This document shows, piece after piece, positions 42,546 through 50,668 of a DNA stretch of 64,000 nucleotides. The stretch is from NCBI GenBank assembly GCA_006739055.1, contig AP019702.1, positions 3,621,388 through 3,685,387 of the forward strand, read 5' to 3'. How positions within the stretch are numbered: position 1 is the first letter of the stretch; each line of letters starts with the position of its first letter. Origin of the DNA: Allostella vacuolata. Lineage in GTDB: Bacteria; Pseudomonadota; Alphaproteobacteria; ATCC43930; Allostellaceae. Below the pieces are notes generated by a model that saw nothing but the letters and a program-made list of their open reading frames with translations, ran no database searches and was not told the DNA's origin. Both the position numbers and the translations under genes were made by a program.

Positions 42546-43547
42546 CTATGCCTCGACCGGATAGGGACCGTCGGCGAAGCCGCCGCCCGGCCCGCCAGCG
42601 TGATAACCCTTGCGGCCGACCGCGCGGGCGAGCGGGCTGCGGAAATCCTCGCCGTCGCGCAGCCGCCGCAGGGCCTGGGCGAAGCCCCAGCGCGGGGCCC
42701 AGCCCAGCCCGGCGACGGCGCGCCGGCTGACATAGACGCGGTCGATGTCGTCGAACATCGACCAGCCGCGGGCGGCGTAGAGCGCCTGGGCGGCGGGAAA
42801 GCGGCGCCAGACCACGGCCGCCGGGTCGCGCCGCAGCGCCGCCAGGTCGCCGCGGCGGAACGGCGACGGGGCGGAGACGATGAAGCGCGCAAAGCCGAGC
42901 CCGGGCGCGCGGTCGACGGCGAGCAGGTGGGCCTGCACCGCGTCCTCCAGGTCGACCCGTCGATAAAGGAGCTCGTTGAGCTGGGCGTTGTCGCGGTCGA
43001 AGCGGTTGCGGACGGCGGCGGCGTCGTCCTCCTCCGGGAAGAAGCGCGAGGTGCGCAGCACGACCACCGCCAGCCGCCCGCGGCGGGCGAACATCTCGCA
43101 CAGATGCTCCGCGCCGAGCTTGGTGGTGCCGTAGATGTTGCGCGGCACCGGCGCGACGTCCTCGGTGATCCAGGCGGCCGGCAGCCCGGGGGCCGGGGCC
43201 AGGGCCGACCCGAACGCGCTGGTCGTGCTGGTGAAGACGAAGCTTCCGACCCCGGCGTCGCTCGCGCTCTCCAGCAGGGCCAGGGTGCCGCCGAGGTTGA
43301 CCTCGACGAAGGCCTGGTGCGGGTGCGTCACCACGTGCGGCTTGTGCAGGGCGGCGGCGTGGATGACCGAGCGGACGCCGTCCTGCAGCACGGTGCGCAG
43401 GAAGGCGCGGTCGGTGATCGAGCCGACATGATCGGTGAAGGGCGACGGCCGGGCATCGATCCCGATCGCCGGGCGACCCGACGCGCGCAGGACGCGCATC
43501 ACCGCCTCGCCCAGGTGCCCGGCACTGCCCGCGACCAGGATGGTCAT
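42546..43547 (-). CDS. NAD-dependent epimerase/dehydratase family protein
   Basis: A 333-residue extended SDR resembling UDP-glucose 4-epimerase-like enzymes. It has MTILVAGSAGHLGEAVMRVL (NAD motif), SVIHAAALHKPHV, VNLGGTLALLESA, FTSTTSAFGSA, and the catalytic NIYGTTKLGAEHLCEM (YxxxK). The C-terminal substrate domain has YVSRRAVAGLGWAPRWGF and ends around GGGFADGPYPVEA. The precise sugar or other substrate is unknown. It follows the ABC-F gene by 26 bp on the same strand but no functional link is evident. Confidence 0.92.
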   Translation of the reverse strand: MTILVAGSAGHLGEAVMRVLRASGRPAIGIDARPSPFTDHVGSITDRAFLRTVLQDGVRSVIHAAALHKPHVVTHPHQAFVEVNLGGTLALLESASDAGVGSFVFTSTTSAFGSALAPAPGLPAAWITEDVAPVPRNIYGTTKLGAEHLCEMFARRGRLAVVVLRTSRFFPEEDDAAAVRNRFDRDNAQLNELLYRRVDLEDAVQAHLLAVDRAPGLGFARFIVSAPSPFRRGDLAALRRDPAAVVWRRFPAAQALYAARGWSMFDDIDRVYVSRRAVAGLGWAPRWGFAQALRRLRDGEDFRSPLARAVGRKGYHAGGPGGGFADGPYPVEA

Positions 43548-43573
43548 GCGGCCCGGCCGCCCTTGCCGGCGCC

Positions 43574-45199
43574 TCAGCCGGGGTGCAGGCCAGGCGCCTC
43601 CTGGCCGGTGCGCGCGACATACTCGGTATAGCCGCCGGTGTAGGGGTGGATGCCGTCCGGCGTCAGCTCCAGCACCCGGTTGGAGAGGGCGGCCAGGAAG
43701 CGGCGGTCGTGCGAGACGAACAGCATGGTGCCCTCGAAGCCCGACAGGGCCTCCACCAGCATCTCCTTGGTCGCCATGTCGAGATGGTTGGTCGGCTCGT
43801 CGAGGACCAGGAAGTTGGGCGGGTCGAACAGCATCTTGGCCATGACGAGGCGCGCCTTCTCGCCGCCCGACAGCACCCGGCAGCGCTTCTCGACGTCGTC
43901 GCCGGAGAAGCCGAAGCAGCCGGCCAGCGCCCGCAGGGGCCCCTGCCCCGCCTGCGGGAACGAGCCTTCCAGCGATTCGAAGATGGTCTCGTCGCCGTCC
44001 AGCAGGTCCATGGAGTGCTGGGCGAAGTAGCCCATCTTGACGCTGCTGCCGATGCTGACCGCGCCCTCGTCCGGCTCGGCCGCACCCGCCGCCAGCTTCA
44101 GCAGGGTGGACTTGCCGGCGCCGTTGACGCCCAGCACGCACCACCGCTCCTTGCGGCGGACCTGGAGGTCGAAGCCGGCATAGATCGACTGGCTGCCATA
44201 GCGCTTGTGGACGTTGCGGAAGCCGACCACGTCGTCGCCGGAGCGCGGCGCGGGGCGGAACTCGAACTGCACCGACTGGCGCCGCCGGGGCGGCTCGACC
44301 CGCTCGATCTTGTCGAGCTTCTTGACCCGGCTCTGCACCTGGGCCGCGTGCGAGGCGCGCGCCTTGAAGCGCTCGATGAACTTGATCTCCTTGGCCAGCA
44401 TCGCCTGCTGGCGCTCGAACTGCGCCTGGCGCTGCTTCTCGCCCATCGCCCGCTGCTGCTCGTAGAAGTCGTAGTTGCCGGAATAGGTGGTGAGCGTGCC
44501 GCCGTCGATCTCCACCACCTTGCCGATGATGCGGTTCATGAACTCGCGGTCGTGCGAGGTCATCAGGAGCGCGCCGTCATAGCCCTTGAGGAAGGCCTCC
44601 AGCCAGATCAGGCTTTCCAGGTCGAGATGGTTGCTGGGCTCGTCGAGCAGCATGCCGTCCGGGCGCATCAGCAGGATGCGGGCCAGTGCCACGCGCATCT
44701 TCCACCCGCCCGAGAGCTGGCCGACGTCGCCGTCCATCCGCTCCTGGCTGAAGCTGAGGCCGGCCAGCACCTCGCGCGCGCGGCCCTCCAGCGCGTAGCC
44801 GTCCAGCTCCTCGAACTGCCCCTGGACATCCCCATAGCGGGTGACGAGCTCGTCCATCTCGTCGGCGCGGTCCGGGTCCACCATCGCGGCTTCCAGATCG
44901 GCCATCTCGGCCGCCAGCCCGCTCACCGGGCCGGCGCCGTCCATCACCGCCGCCACCGCGCTCTGCCCCGCCATCTCGCCGACATCCTGGCTGAAATAGC
45001 CGATGGTCATGCCGGCATCGATCACCACCTGGCCGTCGTCGGGCCGCTCCGCCCCGGTGATCATGCGGAACAGCGTCGTCTTGCCGGCGCCGTTCGGCCC
45101 GACCAGCCCGACCTTCTCCCCCTTCTGGATGCCCATCGAGGCGTCGATGAAGAGGATCTGGTGGCCGTTCTGCTTGCTGATGTTGTCGAGGCGAATCAT
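43574..45199 (-). CDS. ABC-F family ATPase
   Basis: A 541-residue soluble protein with two ABC ATPase domains and no membrane segment, a ribosome-associated ABC-F factor. Walker A is GPNGAGKTT (domain 1) and GVNGAGKST (domain 2); the signatures are QLSGGWKMRVALARILL and VLSGGEKARLVMAKMLF; Walker B is LLDEPSNHLDLES and VLDEPTNHLDMAT. The P-site interaction linker between the domains is charged and helical (EQQRAMGEKQRQAQFERQQAML ... to RVKKLDKIERVEPP). It probably assists translation or rescues stalled ribosomes; resistance-type ABC-F proteins are less likely. Confidence 0.95.
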   Translation of the reverse strand: MIRLDNISKQNGHQILFIDASMGIQKGEKVGLVGPNGAGKTTLFRMITGAERPDDGQVVIDAGMTIGYFSQDVGEMAGQSAVAAVMDGAGPVSGLAAEMADLEAAMVDPDRADEMDELVTRYGDVQGQFEELDGYALEGRAREVLAGLSFSQERMDGDVGQLSGGWKMRVALARILLMRPDGMLLDEPSNHLDLESLIWLEAFLKGYDGALLMTSHDREFMNRIIGKVVEIDGGTLTTYSGNYDFYEQQRAMGEKQRQAQFERQQAMLAKEIKFIERFKARASHAAQVQSRVKKLDKIERVEPPRRRQSVQFEFRPAPRSGDDVVGFRNVHKRYGSQSIYAGFDLQVRRKERWCVLGVNGAGKSTLLKLAAGAAEPDEGAVSIGSSVKMGYFAQHSMDLLDGDETIFESLEGSFPQAGQGPLRALAGCFGFSGDDVEKRCRVLSGGEKARLVMAKMLFDPPNFLVLDEPTNHLDMATKEMLVEALSGFEGTMLFVSHDRRFLAALSNRVLELTPDGIHPYTGGYTEYVARTGQEAPGLHPG

Positions 45200-45334
45200 C
45201 GGGTCCGTGCGCGGCTCGGGAAGGGGCTGGGGGGCCGAGCTTATAGCCCAGTCGTGACGGGGATGCGGCGTGACGAAACCGCGCTGTCGTGTTCGCGGCG
45301 CGGCGGGAAAGCATCGCCCTCGCCCTGGCCGAAC

Positions 45335-45394
45335 GCCATCATGGCGACTACATTGCCAGCTCCGCTATCAAACTGCAGAGCATGCCATCATGGC
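45335..45394 (+). promoter_or_regulatory. pair of GCCATnATGGC palindromes before the FitA-like gene
   Basis: The palindromic 11-mer GCCATCATGGC occurs at 45335-45345 and again at 45384-45394, overlapping the start codon of the antitoxin gene. Ribbon-helix-helix antitoxins repress their operons by binding paired dyads in this position. Candidate only. Confidence 0.45.
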
Positions 45395-45644
45395 CGCCGT
45401 CACCATCCGCAACCTCTCCGACGAGGTGCACCGCGCCCTGAAGGTCCGCGCGGCGCAGCACAATCGCAGCACGGAAGCGGAGATGCGCGCCATCCTGGAG
45501 GCCGCCGTGCGCCCCGAGGGCCGGCTGCTGCTGGGCGCCGCCCTGCGGGAGATCGGGCGGAAGCACGACATCACCAACGCCGATATCGAGGCGATCGAAC
45601 AGGTCCGGGATACGCGCCCGGCCGAGCCCGTGAAATTCGAATGA
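45390..45644 (+). CDS. FitA-like ribbon-helix-helix antitoxin
   Basis: An 84-residue antitoxin of the FitA/VapB (plasmid stability StbC-like) type. The N-terminal AAVTIRNLSDEVHRALKVRAAQHNRSTEAEMRAILEAAVRP is the RHH DNA-binding fold, and the C-terminal tail (REIGRKHDITNADIEAIEQVRD) should thread into the toxin active site. The PIN toxin gene starts 13 bp downstream. Autoregulation is suggested by two palindromes, one over the start codon. Confidence 0.93.
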   Translation: MAAVTIRNLSDEVHRALKVRAAQHNRSTEAEMRAILEAAVRPEGRLLLGAALREIGRKHDITNADIEAIEQVRDTRPAEPVKFE

Positions 45645-45657
45645 CGGGACGCTTCGA

Positions 45658-46080
45658 ATGATCCTGCTGGACACCAACGTCGTCTCGGCAGCGATGACGC
45701 GCGAACCGGATCCTCGGGTGCGCGGATGGCTCGATACCCAGTCGGCCGAGACCTTGTTCCTTTCCAGCATTACCGTCGCCGAGCTTCTGTTCGGCATCGG
45801 CGCCCTGCCGGCCGGGAAGCGCAAGAACGCCCTGGCCGCAGCACTCGACGATGTGCTGGACGTATTTGCGGCGCGCATCCTGCCATTCGATACGTCGGCG
45901 GCGCGGCGCCATGCCGACCTCGCCGTTCGGGCGCGCGCGGCCGGAAAGGGCTTCCCCACGCCGGACGGCTACATCGCCGCGATCGCTGCCGCGCACGGGT
46001 TCGCGGTGGCGTCGCGGGATACGAGCGCATTCGAGGCGGCTGGGTTGACGGTGATCGATCCGTGGACCGAGGCCAACTGA
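45658..46080 (+). CDS. FitB/VapC-type PIN toxin ribonuclease
   Basis: A 140-residue PIN-domain RNase toxin. The acidic metal-binding residues are in MILLDTNVVSAAM (first Asp), SSITVAELLFGIG (Glu), TPDGYIAAIAAAHGF (Asp), and VASRDTSAFEAAGL (final Asp). LFLSSITVAEL and GIGALPAGKRK are FitB features. Members cleave tRNA or rRNA when the antitoxin is lost. It forms a complete pair with the upstream FitA-like gene. Confidence 0.94.
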   Translation: MILLDTNVVSAAMTREPDPRVRGWLDTQSAETLFLSSITVAELLFGIGALPAGKRKNALAAALDDVLDVFAARILPFDTSAARRHADLAVRARAAGKGFPTPDGYIAAIAAAHGFAVASRDTSAFEAAGLTVIDPWTEAN

Positions 46081-46175
46081 TTGGCGGCCTGCGAGAGCCG
46101 GGCGAAGGGTGGCAATGCCGCCCGGCGGTCCGTGGACCTGCTGGATTTTTCGCTATCCCAGCGCTACATGACTAA

Positions 46176-46438
<263 letters not shown>

Positions 46439-46439
<1 letters not shown>

Positions 46440-46864
46440 TGCTCTATCTCGACACCTCGCTGATCGTCGCGGCGCTCGCCAACGAACCGATGACATGGCG
46501 GGTGCAGGACTGGCTGGCGGCGCAGGACCCCGCGGACCTGCGGATCAGCGACTGGACGATCACCGAGGTGTCCTCCGCCATGGCCATCAAGCTGAGAACC
46601 GGCCAGGTCACGCTGGAGCAGCGGGCCGCAGCCATGGCGATGTTCAATACGCTCGTGGCCGAGACCCTTACCATCCTGGCGGTGACCGCCCTGCACTTCC
46701 GGACGGCGGCAAGGTTCGTCGACCAGCACGCCCTCGGCCTCCGCTCGGGCGACGCCCTCCACCTCGCCGCGGCGTCCGAGCATGGGGCGATGGTCCACAC
46801 GCTCGACCAGCGCCTCGCCCTGGCCGGCCCGGCGCTGGGCGTGCCGACGCGGTTGCTGGCGTGA
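46439..46864 (+). CDS. VapC-type PIN toxin ribonuclease
   Basis: A 141-residue PIN-domain toxin with [49 protein letters not shown] and [17 protein letters not shown] supplying the four acidic positions. Only about a third of residues look like the neighbouring FitB-type toxin, so the two pairs are not recent duplicates. It is translationally coupled to the upstream Phd-type antitoxin. Confidence 0.94.
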
Positions 46865-46900
46865 CCGAGCCGCCGGTCCCTCCCCGGACGCGACCGATCG

Positions 46901-47674
46901 ATGGCCGATGACTGGGAAGACTGGCAGAACGATGCCATCGTCGCGGACTATTTCGCGATGCTCACCGACGACATTGCCGGCCGGCGCTACGTCAAGGCCG
47001 AGCACAACCGCGATCTGAGGGACGTAATCGGCCGGTCTCGCGGCTCCGTGGAGTTCAAGTACAGGAACATCAGCGCGGTGCTCCAGGGCCTCGGCGAGAC
47101 CTGGGTTACCGGCTACAGGCCCGCGTTCAATCTCCAGGGCTCGCTGGTGGATGCGGTGGCGCGCTGGCTTGCGCGCCACCCGGATTGGCACCGATCCGTC
47201 ATCGGTATGGCGAGCCGACCGTCGTCAGCCGTGTTGCGAGAAGACTCCATCCTTTGGATCGGACCGCCGCCTACGCACAGCAACCGGCCACCGCCCGCAG
47301 AACTCGAGGAAATGACCGCCATCGCCCGGAAGTACGACGTCGCCGAGCGCGACGCCCGCAACCGCGCATTGGGCCGCGCCGGCGAGGCGCGCGTACTCGC
47401 GCACGAGCGCGCCAACCTCCTTGCCGCCGGACGAAACGATCTTGTCGAGCGCATCCGGTGGGTATCCGACGCCGATGGCGACGGGGCCGGCTACGACATC
47501 CGTAGCTTCGACCCCGACGGCAGCGACCGGCTGATCGAGGTCAAGACTACGAATGGCTGGGAGCGCACGCCGTTTCACATCACGAGCAACGAACTGGCAA
47601 TTGCGGAAGCGCGCCGGAAAGACTGGCGACTAGTCCGCCTTTGGCACTTCGCACGGGAGCCGCGAGCATTTTAG
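46901..47674 (+). CDS. DUF3883 domain protein, nuclease-like
   Basis: A 257-residue protein. The N-terminal half (DYFAMLTDDIAGRRYVKAEHNRDL ... EFKYRNISAVLQGLGETWVTGY) is a helical domain commonly seen before DUF3883. The C-terminal half is DUF3883, with GRAGEARVLAHERANLL, GYDIRSFDPDG and RLIEVKTTNG, then PFHITSNELAIAEA. Asp199, Glu213 and Lys215 give a D-(x)13-E-x-K arrangement as in PD-(D/E)xK nucleases. DUF3883 proteins are frequent in restriction and defence islands. It lies between the toxin-antitoxin pairs and the insert by guaA, 107 bp before the left repeat. Confidence 0.88.
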   Translation: MADDWEDWQNDAIVADYFAMLTDDIAGRRYVKAEHNRDLRDVIGRSRGSVEFKYRNISAVLQGLGETWVTGYRPAFNLQGSLVDAVARWLARHPDWHRSVIGMASRPSSAVLREDSILWIGPPPTHSNRPPPAELEEMTAIARKYDVAERDARNRALGRAGEARVLAHERANLLAAGRNDLVERIRWVSDADGDGAGYDIRSFDPDGSDRLIEVKTTNGWERTPFHITSNELAIAEARRKDWRLVRLWHFAREPRAF

Positions 47675-48232
47675 CTTCGGCCGCCGCTGAACACTCACCT
47701 TTCTCTGATGGCCACCAGCTATCAGGCTGATCTTTTGTAGCGAACGAGCGCTGAAGAGCCGACAGGCCCTCGCTCCCGTCCTCATTCCCACTCGATTGTT
47801 TGAGGCCATATCAACCATCTGAAATCATTGAAGAAAATATTTTTCGCTCAAACACTACCGGCTCAGGACCGTCAGAAACCTACACTACTGATATCGTTAA
47901 GGAATTTCGACCGATCGCCGCAAGCCATCTATCGGCTACTATCGGTTCTTCCAGATCCTTTCCAGCTCTGACGCCCGGATCCGGATGGTCGCGAAAAGTA
48001 CCGTCAGAGCGGGCACGACCCGTCGCCTACCTGCCGCCAGCTCACATGTTTTCTGATACCGCCGCTGCCGACCAACACAGGCCGCTCCAATGCGGTGTTG
48101 GATATGTCCGCTGACGTCGGAATCTGCCATTCGCAACGCCAACAATTGCCCGCCAGCTAGGCGTAAGCCTCAATCAGACAGACTCTAAGTGAAGGTTTTG
48201 CACCGGGTGGACTCACAGAACATTAAGCCGGT
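47675..48232. other. gene-free, AT-richer stretch at the left end of the guaA-linked insert
   Basis: These 558 bp contain the diverged guaA 3'-end copy at 47782-47799. To the right of it is DNA clearly richer in A/T than the core genome (for example around 47815-47890). Open frames here (such as 47800-48114 +) have no coding character. A 25-codon frame ending at 48192 reads PTIARQLGVSLNQTDS, faintly like the C-terminal helix-turn-helix of a resolvase; it is too short to call. No integrase or tRNA is seen. Confidence 0.6.
47782..47799 (-). repeat. second copy of the guaA 3' end (candidate attachment site)
   Basis: Read on the minus strand these 18 bases encode Thr-Ile-Glu-Trp-Glu-stop, exactly the C-terminus of GMP synthase. 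They match the real guaA end at 50651-50668 in 15 of 18 positions and in the same orientation; two of the three differences are third-base synonymous changes (Glu and Thr) and the third is also synonymous (Ile). The 3' end of guaA is a known integration target for genomic islands. Confidence 0.75.
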
Positions 48233-50296
48233 CTACTTCTGCCCCTCCTCAATCAGGGCTATCGCGACGCGCAGAGCGCGGATGGTGGCGATCTTTTGCA
48301 GTGCGGATTTGAGAAGTTTGTTTGTAGTGGGATCAGGGTCCTCTAGCAGGGTGGCTGCATCTGCGAGGCCTGACGCCTCAAGAGCAGACTGAAGCGCGAT
48401 AATCTCTGTTCCCGACGCCTTCCCGCCTGCATAGTCGGCAACGCCTTTGATCATCAAATAGCCTGTGTCCTCGCCGCTTCGGCGCAAAGCCGCTTGCTTT
48501 GAGGTCAAAGCCGAGCCTTCCATCTCGATGCCGACGATGTTCTCAGGATCGTTGGACAGAGCAGCTTGAGCCAGCTCCGGGGTAAGGTCGTCGAACTTGG
48601 CGGAAACGCATATCGAGTGTTTGTGCGTAACCAGCACGATGTCTCCGATACCACGCCGCCTTTGGTCCATTGACTGAAGGCGGTTGTGCATCACCGGGTC
48701 GACGTCGCGACCGTGGGGTTCGGCTATGATCCGGCCGCCTCGCGTACCAAGACGCGTTCCGTTGATGATATTTCTCGGTGCTTGGACGTCGAGGAGCCTA
48801 CTTTTGCCGGGAATTCCGGCCATCATGCCAATAAGTAGGATCGCCTTGGGTTTTGCTTTGCTTTGAAGAAAGTCTAAGACGGCTGTCATGTCGTCCAGAC
48901 CCTGCGCGGGAGCTTGGATCAGACCGAAGCGCGAGCGCTGGCCATTGGGAAGTTGAATGCGTTCTGCAGACCAGGTTTCGGAGAGTGAATGGGACTCCCG
49001 ATTGGCACCAACCATATCAAGATAGGAACGCGCAGCGTCCATCTCTTGGCGCGCAGCAATCACGACAAACGTATCCAACCATGCCTCCCTATCGCCTGAT
49101 AACACATCGCTGACGCGCTGCCGGATACTACGAGGGCTAACAAGATCAGACATCCGTCGATGAAGCATGTCCTTCTGAGATTCCAGGTGGATGCGCTGCT
49201 CGTTTAGGCGAGCAATCTCGGCGACCTTTTGCTCATTAAGTCCTTCAAAAGCAGCGGCGGCATCCGATACGTCGCTGAAAGATTGGAGTTTTGGTACCAA
49301 GTCTATGGTGCGTTGAACGCCAGACCTCAAATCGCGCCAGTCGGAACGCACGCGGAGAACCTCTCGAGCTCCTTTGAAGGCGCCAAAAGCGGAACGTCTT
49401 CGCTCTTCGCTCGGGTCTCGCGTTAGGGCTAGGAGCTCTGCTTCGAGTATAAGCACCTGTTCATGACCATCATTCTTTCGCGCGACTTCTTCGCGAAGAG
49501 AAGCTATGACGCTGACGAAAATCTCTTGGATAGACAGACTTTTTCTCTGGAGCCTTTGAATTTGCTCTCTCACGTATATTGTTCGGCGCGTAATATCGGA
49601 AATATCGGATTTCAGTGTCTTCAGATCACTCGATTCGACGATCTCAACTATGGTTTTGAGCGTTTGATATACGTTGTCAGTTGAGCGCACTTTATAGTGC
49701 AGCGGCGCGCTTCCGTCGAGAAATGTCAGGTGAAGGCACGGGAGGTCGCTTTCCTGTAATGCAAGACGATCGCGCAGTTCTCGTATTTGCGAAGTCTGGG
49801 CGCGAGCGACATCGTGGCGCCTTGGCCGATCGGGTCGGTGACGTGCAAAACGGCGATCCTCCATCGAGTTGCGCGTTTTGGTCAGCGGATGGTCCCGTTC
49901 GGTATGAGCCCTGAGCTGTCGCAGATCATAGTGAGAAATATTTAGGTAGTGCGTCCGCCCAGGGCCTCTCCTAATCGTTTTCATTCTCTTAGAGGGAAGC
50001 ATCGCAACGTCGGGTGAGAACAAAAGCCTTCCCTGCTCACGGAGGTTGAAAGACTCTCGGTAAATGTTTTCGGACTCCATCCTTGTTCTCACCGAATTTC
50101 CGGCGAATAGGAAGAGAATTTTCGGTCCGGTTAGATCGTCGAGCGACTGCCAAGACCTCACTATTTCATCGTACGCTCCGGGAGCATCTGCTTCTCTTGC
50201 GACGAAGCATAGAACGACATCGTAGCCAGCGTCGCGGGCCATGCCCAAGCCAGTTTCATAGAACTCGACTAACGAAACTTCCTCAGTGACCCACAT
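48233..50296 (-). CDS. coiled-coil protein with C-terminal nucleoside phosphorylase domain
   Basis: A 687-residue protein unlike its neighbours in base composition. Residues about 1-145 look like an alpha/beta domain (YDVVLCFVAREADAPGAYDE, GPKILFLFAGNSVR) that I cannot assign. An Arg-rich link (147-165) leads to a second short alpha/beta part and a long coiled coil (about 225-400). Residues about 405-650 are a PNP/MTAN-type nucleoside phosphorylase or nucleosidase: TFVVIAARQEMDAA, AILLIGMMAGIPG (487-497), GDIVLVT, VGIEMEGSAL (588-597) and MIKGVADYAGG (615-625) with the likely catalytic Asp621. Such domains occur as effectors or sensors fused to other modules in bacterial immune systems. It is alone in the insert beside guaA. 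Start ATG 50296 has only a weak ribosome site. Confidence 0.82.
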   Translation of the reverse strand: MWVTEEVSLVEFYETGLGMARDAGYDVVLCFVAREADAPGAYDEIVRSWQSLDDLTGPKILFLFAGNSVRTRMESENIYRESFNLREQGRLLFSPDVAMLPSKRMKTIRRGPGRTHYLNISHYDLRQLRAHTERDHPLTKTRNSMEDRRFARHRPDRPRRHDVARAQTSQIRELRDRLALQESDLPCLHLTFLDGSAPLHYKVRSTDNVYQTLKTIVEIVESSDLKTLKSDISDITRRTIYVREQIQRLQRKSLSIQEIFVSVIASLREEVARKNDGHEQVLILEAELLALTRDPSEERRRSAFGAFKGAREVLRVRSDWRDLRSGVQRTIDLVPKLQSFSDVSDAAAAFEGLNEQKVAEIARLNEQRIHLESQKDMLHRRMSDLVSPRSIRQRVSDVLSGDREAWLDTFVVIAARQEMDAARSYLDMVGANRESHSLSETWSAERIQLPNGQRSRFGLIQAPAQGLDDMTAVLDFLQSKAKPKAILLIGMMAGIPGKSRLLDVQAPRNIINGTRLGTRGGRIIAEPHGRDVDPVMHNRLQSMDQRRRGIGDIVLVTHKHSICVSAKFDDLTPELAQAALSNDPENIVGIEMEGSALTSKQAALRRSGEDTGYLMIKGVADYAGGKASGTEIIALQSALEASGLADAATLLEDPDPTTNKLLKSALQKIATIRALRVAIALIEEGQK

Positions 50297-50650
50297 AGAC
50301 TACTACCCGCACAGTTATTTCAGTCTCAAGCAACGAGGGGCGTAGCGCAAGGCGAACTGTGAAGCGATTGGCCGCTCAGACGCTGGATTCGACTTTGAGG
50401 TGTGCGAACGCGCTTTTCAGGAAGCGTGAGGCCTCGACCTGCGGGCAATTGCTGGTAGAGATCTGGAATGACCGTTCGCTATTTTCCGCGAACGCCTGAA
50501 CGGCTGATTCTGAGTTGGTAGCTGCCGTTTAACATACCGGCCGCAAACGGCAGAAAAGTCCCATTTGCGGACGTCGTTCGAAACCTATCGGAATACCGAA
50601 ACCGCCGAAACTACGACACCGTATCCGACGCTATCCAAACCTACGATCCC
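50297..50650. other. gene-free region between the insert gene and guaA
   Basis: 354 bp with no coding frame I can support. It contains an inverted repeat at 50522-50553 and, closer to guaA, a run of short related words (CCTATCGGAATACCGAAA, CTACGACACCGTAT, CTATCCAAACCTACGA between 50585 and 50648). It must hold the promoter of the insert gene near 50300-50330 and the 3' flank of guaA. The clustered repeats next to the guaA end could be recombinase arm sites. Confidence 0.5.
50522..50553. repeat. inverted repeat upstream of the guaA junction
   Basis: CTGCCGTTT and AAACGGCAG form perfect 9-bp arms around 14 bases. It is followed by AAAAG rather than a T run, and on the minus strand no T run follows either, so it is not an obvious terminator; it may be part of the recombination region. 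Confidence 0.6.
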
Positions 50651-50668
50651 TCACTCCCACTCAATCGT
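50651..50668 (-). repeat. guaA 3' end, right copy of the direct repeat
   Basis: The last five codons and stop of guaA (T-I-E-W-E). They are repeated with 15/18 identity at 47782-47799, 2.87 kb away, bounding the AT-richer insert. Confidence 0.75.

Noticed and set aside
42546-44144. A 532-codon frame joining the epimerase to part of the ABC-F gene
   Set aside because: The epimerase starts at 43547 with a clear Rossmann motif; the upstream part is a shifted reading of the ABC-F gene.
47800-48114. A 104-codon open frame in the left part of the guaA insert
   Set aside because: No ribosome site, no domain and composition not typical of coding DNA; the frame has no continuation or homologous motif.
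48118-48192. A resolvase-like helix-turn-helix fragment (PTIARQLGVS)
   Set aside because: Only about ten residues resemble a resolvase helix and a stop lies just upstream; too short to claim a recombinase relic, though worth remembering with the insert.
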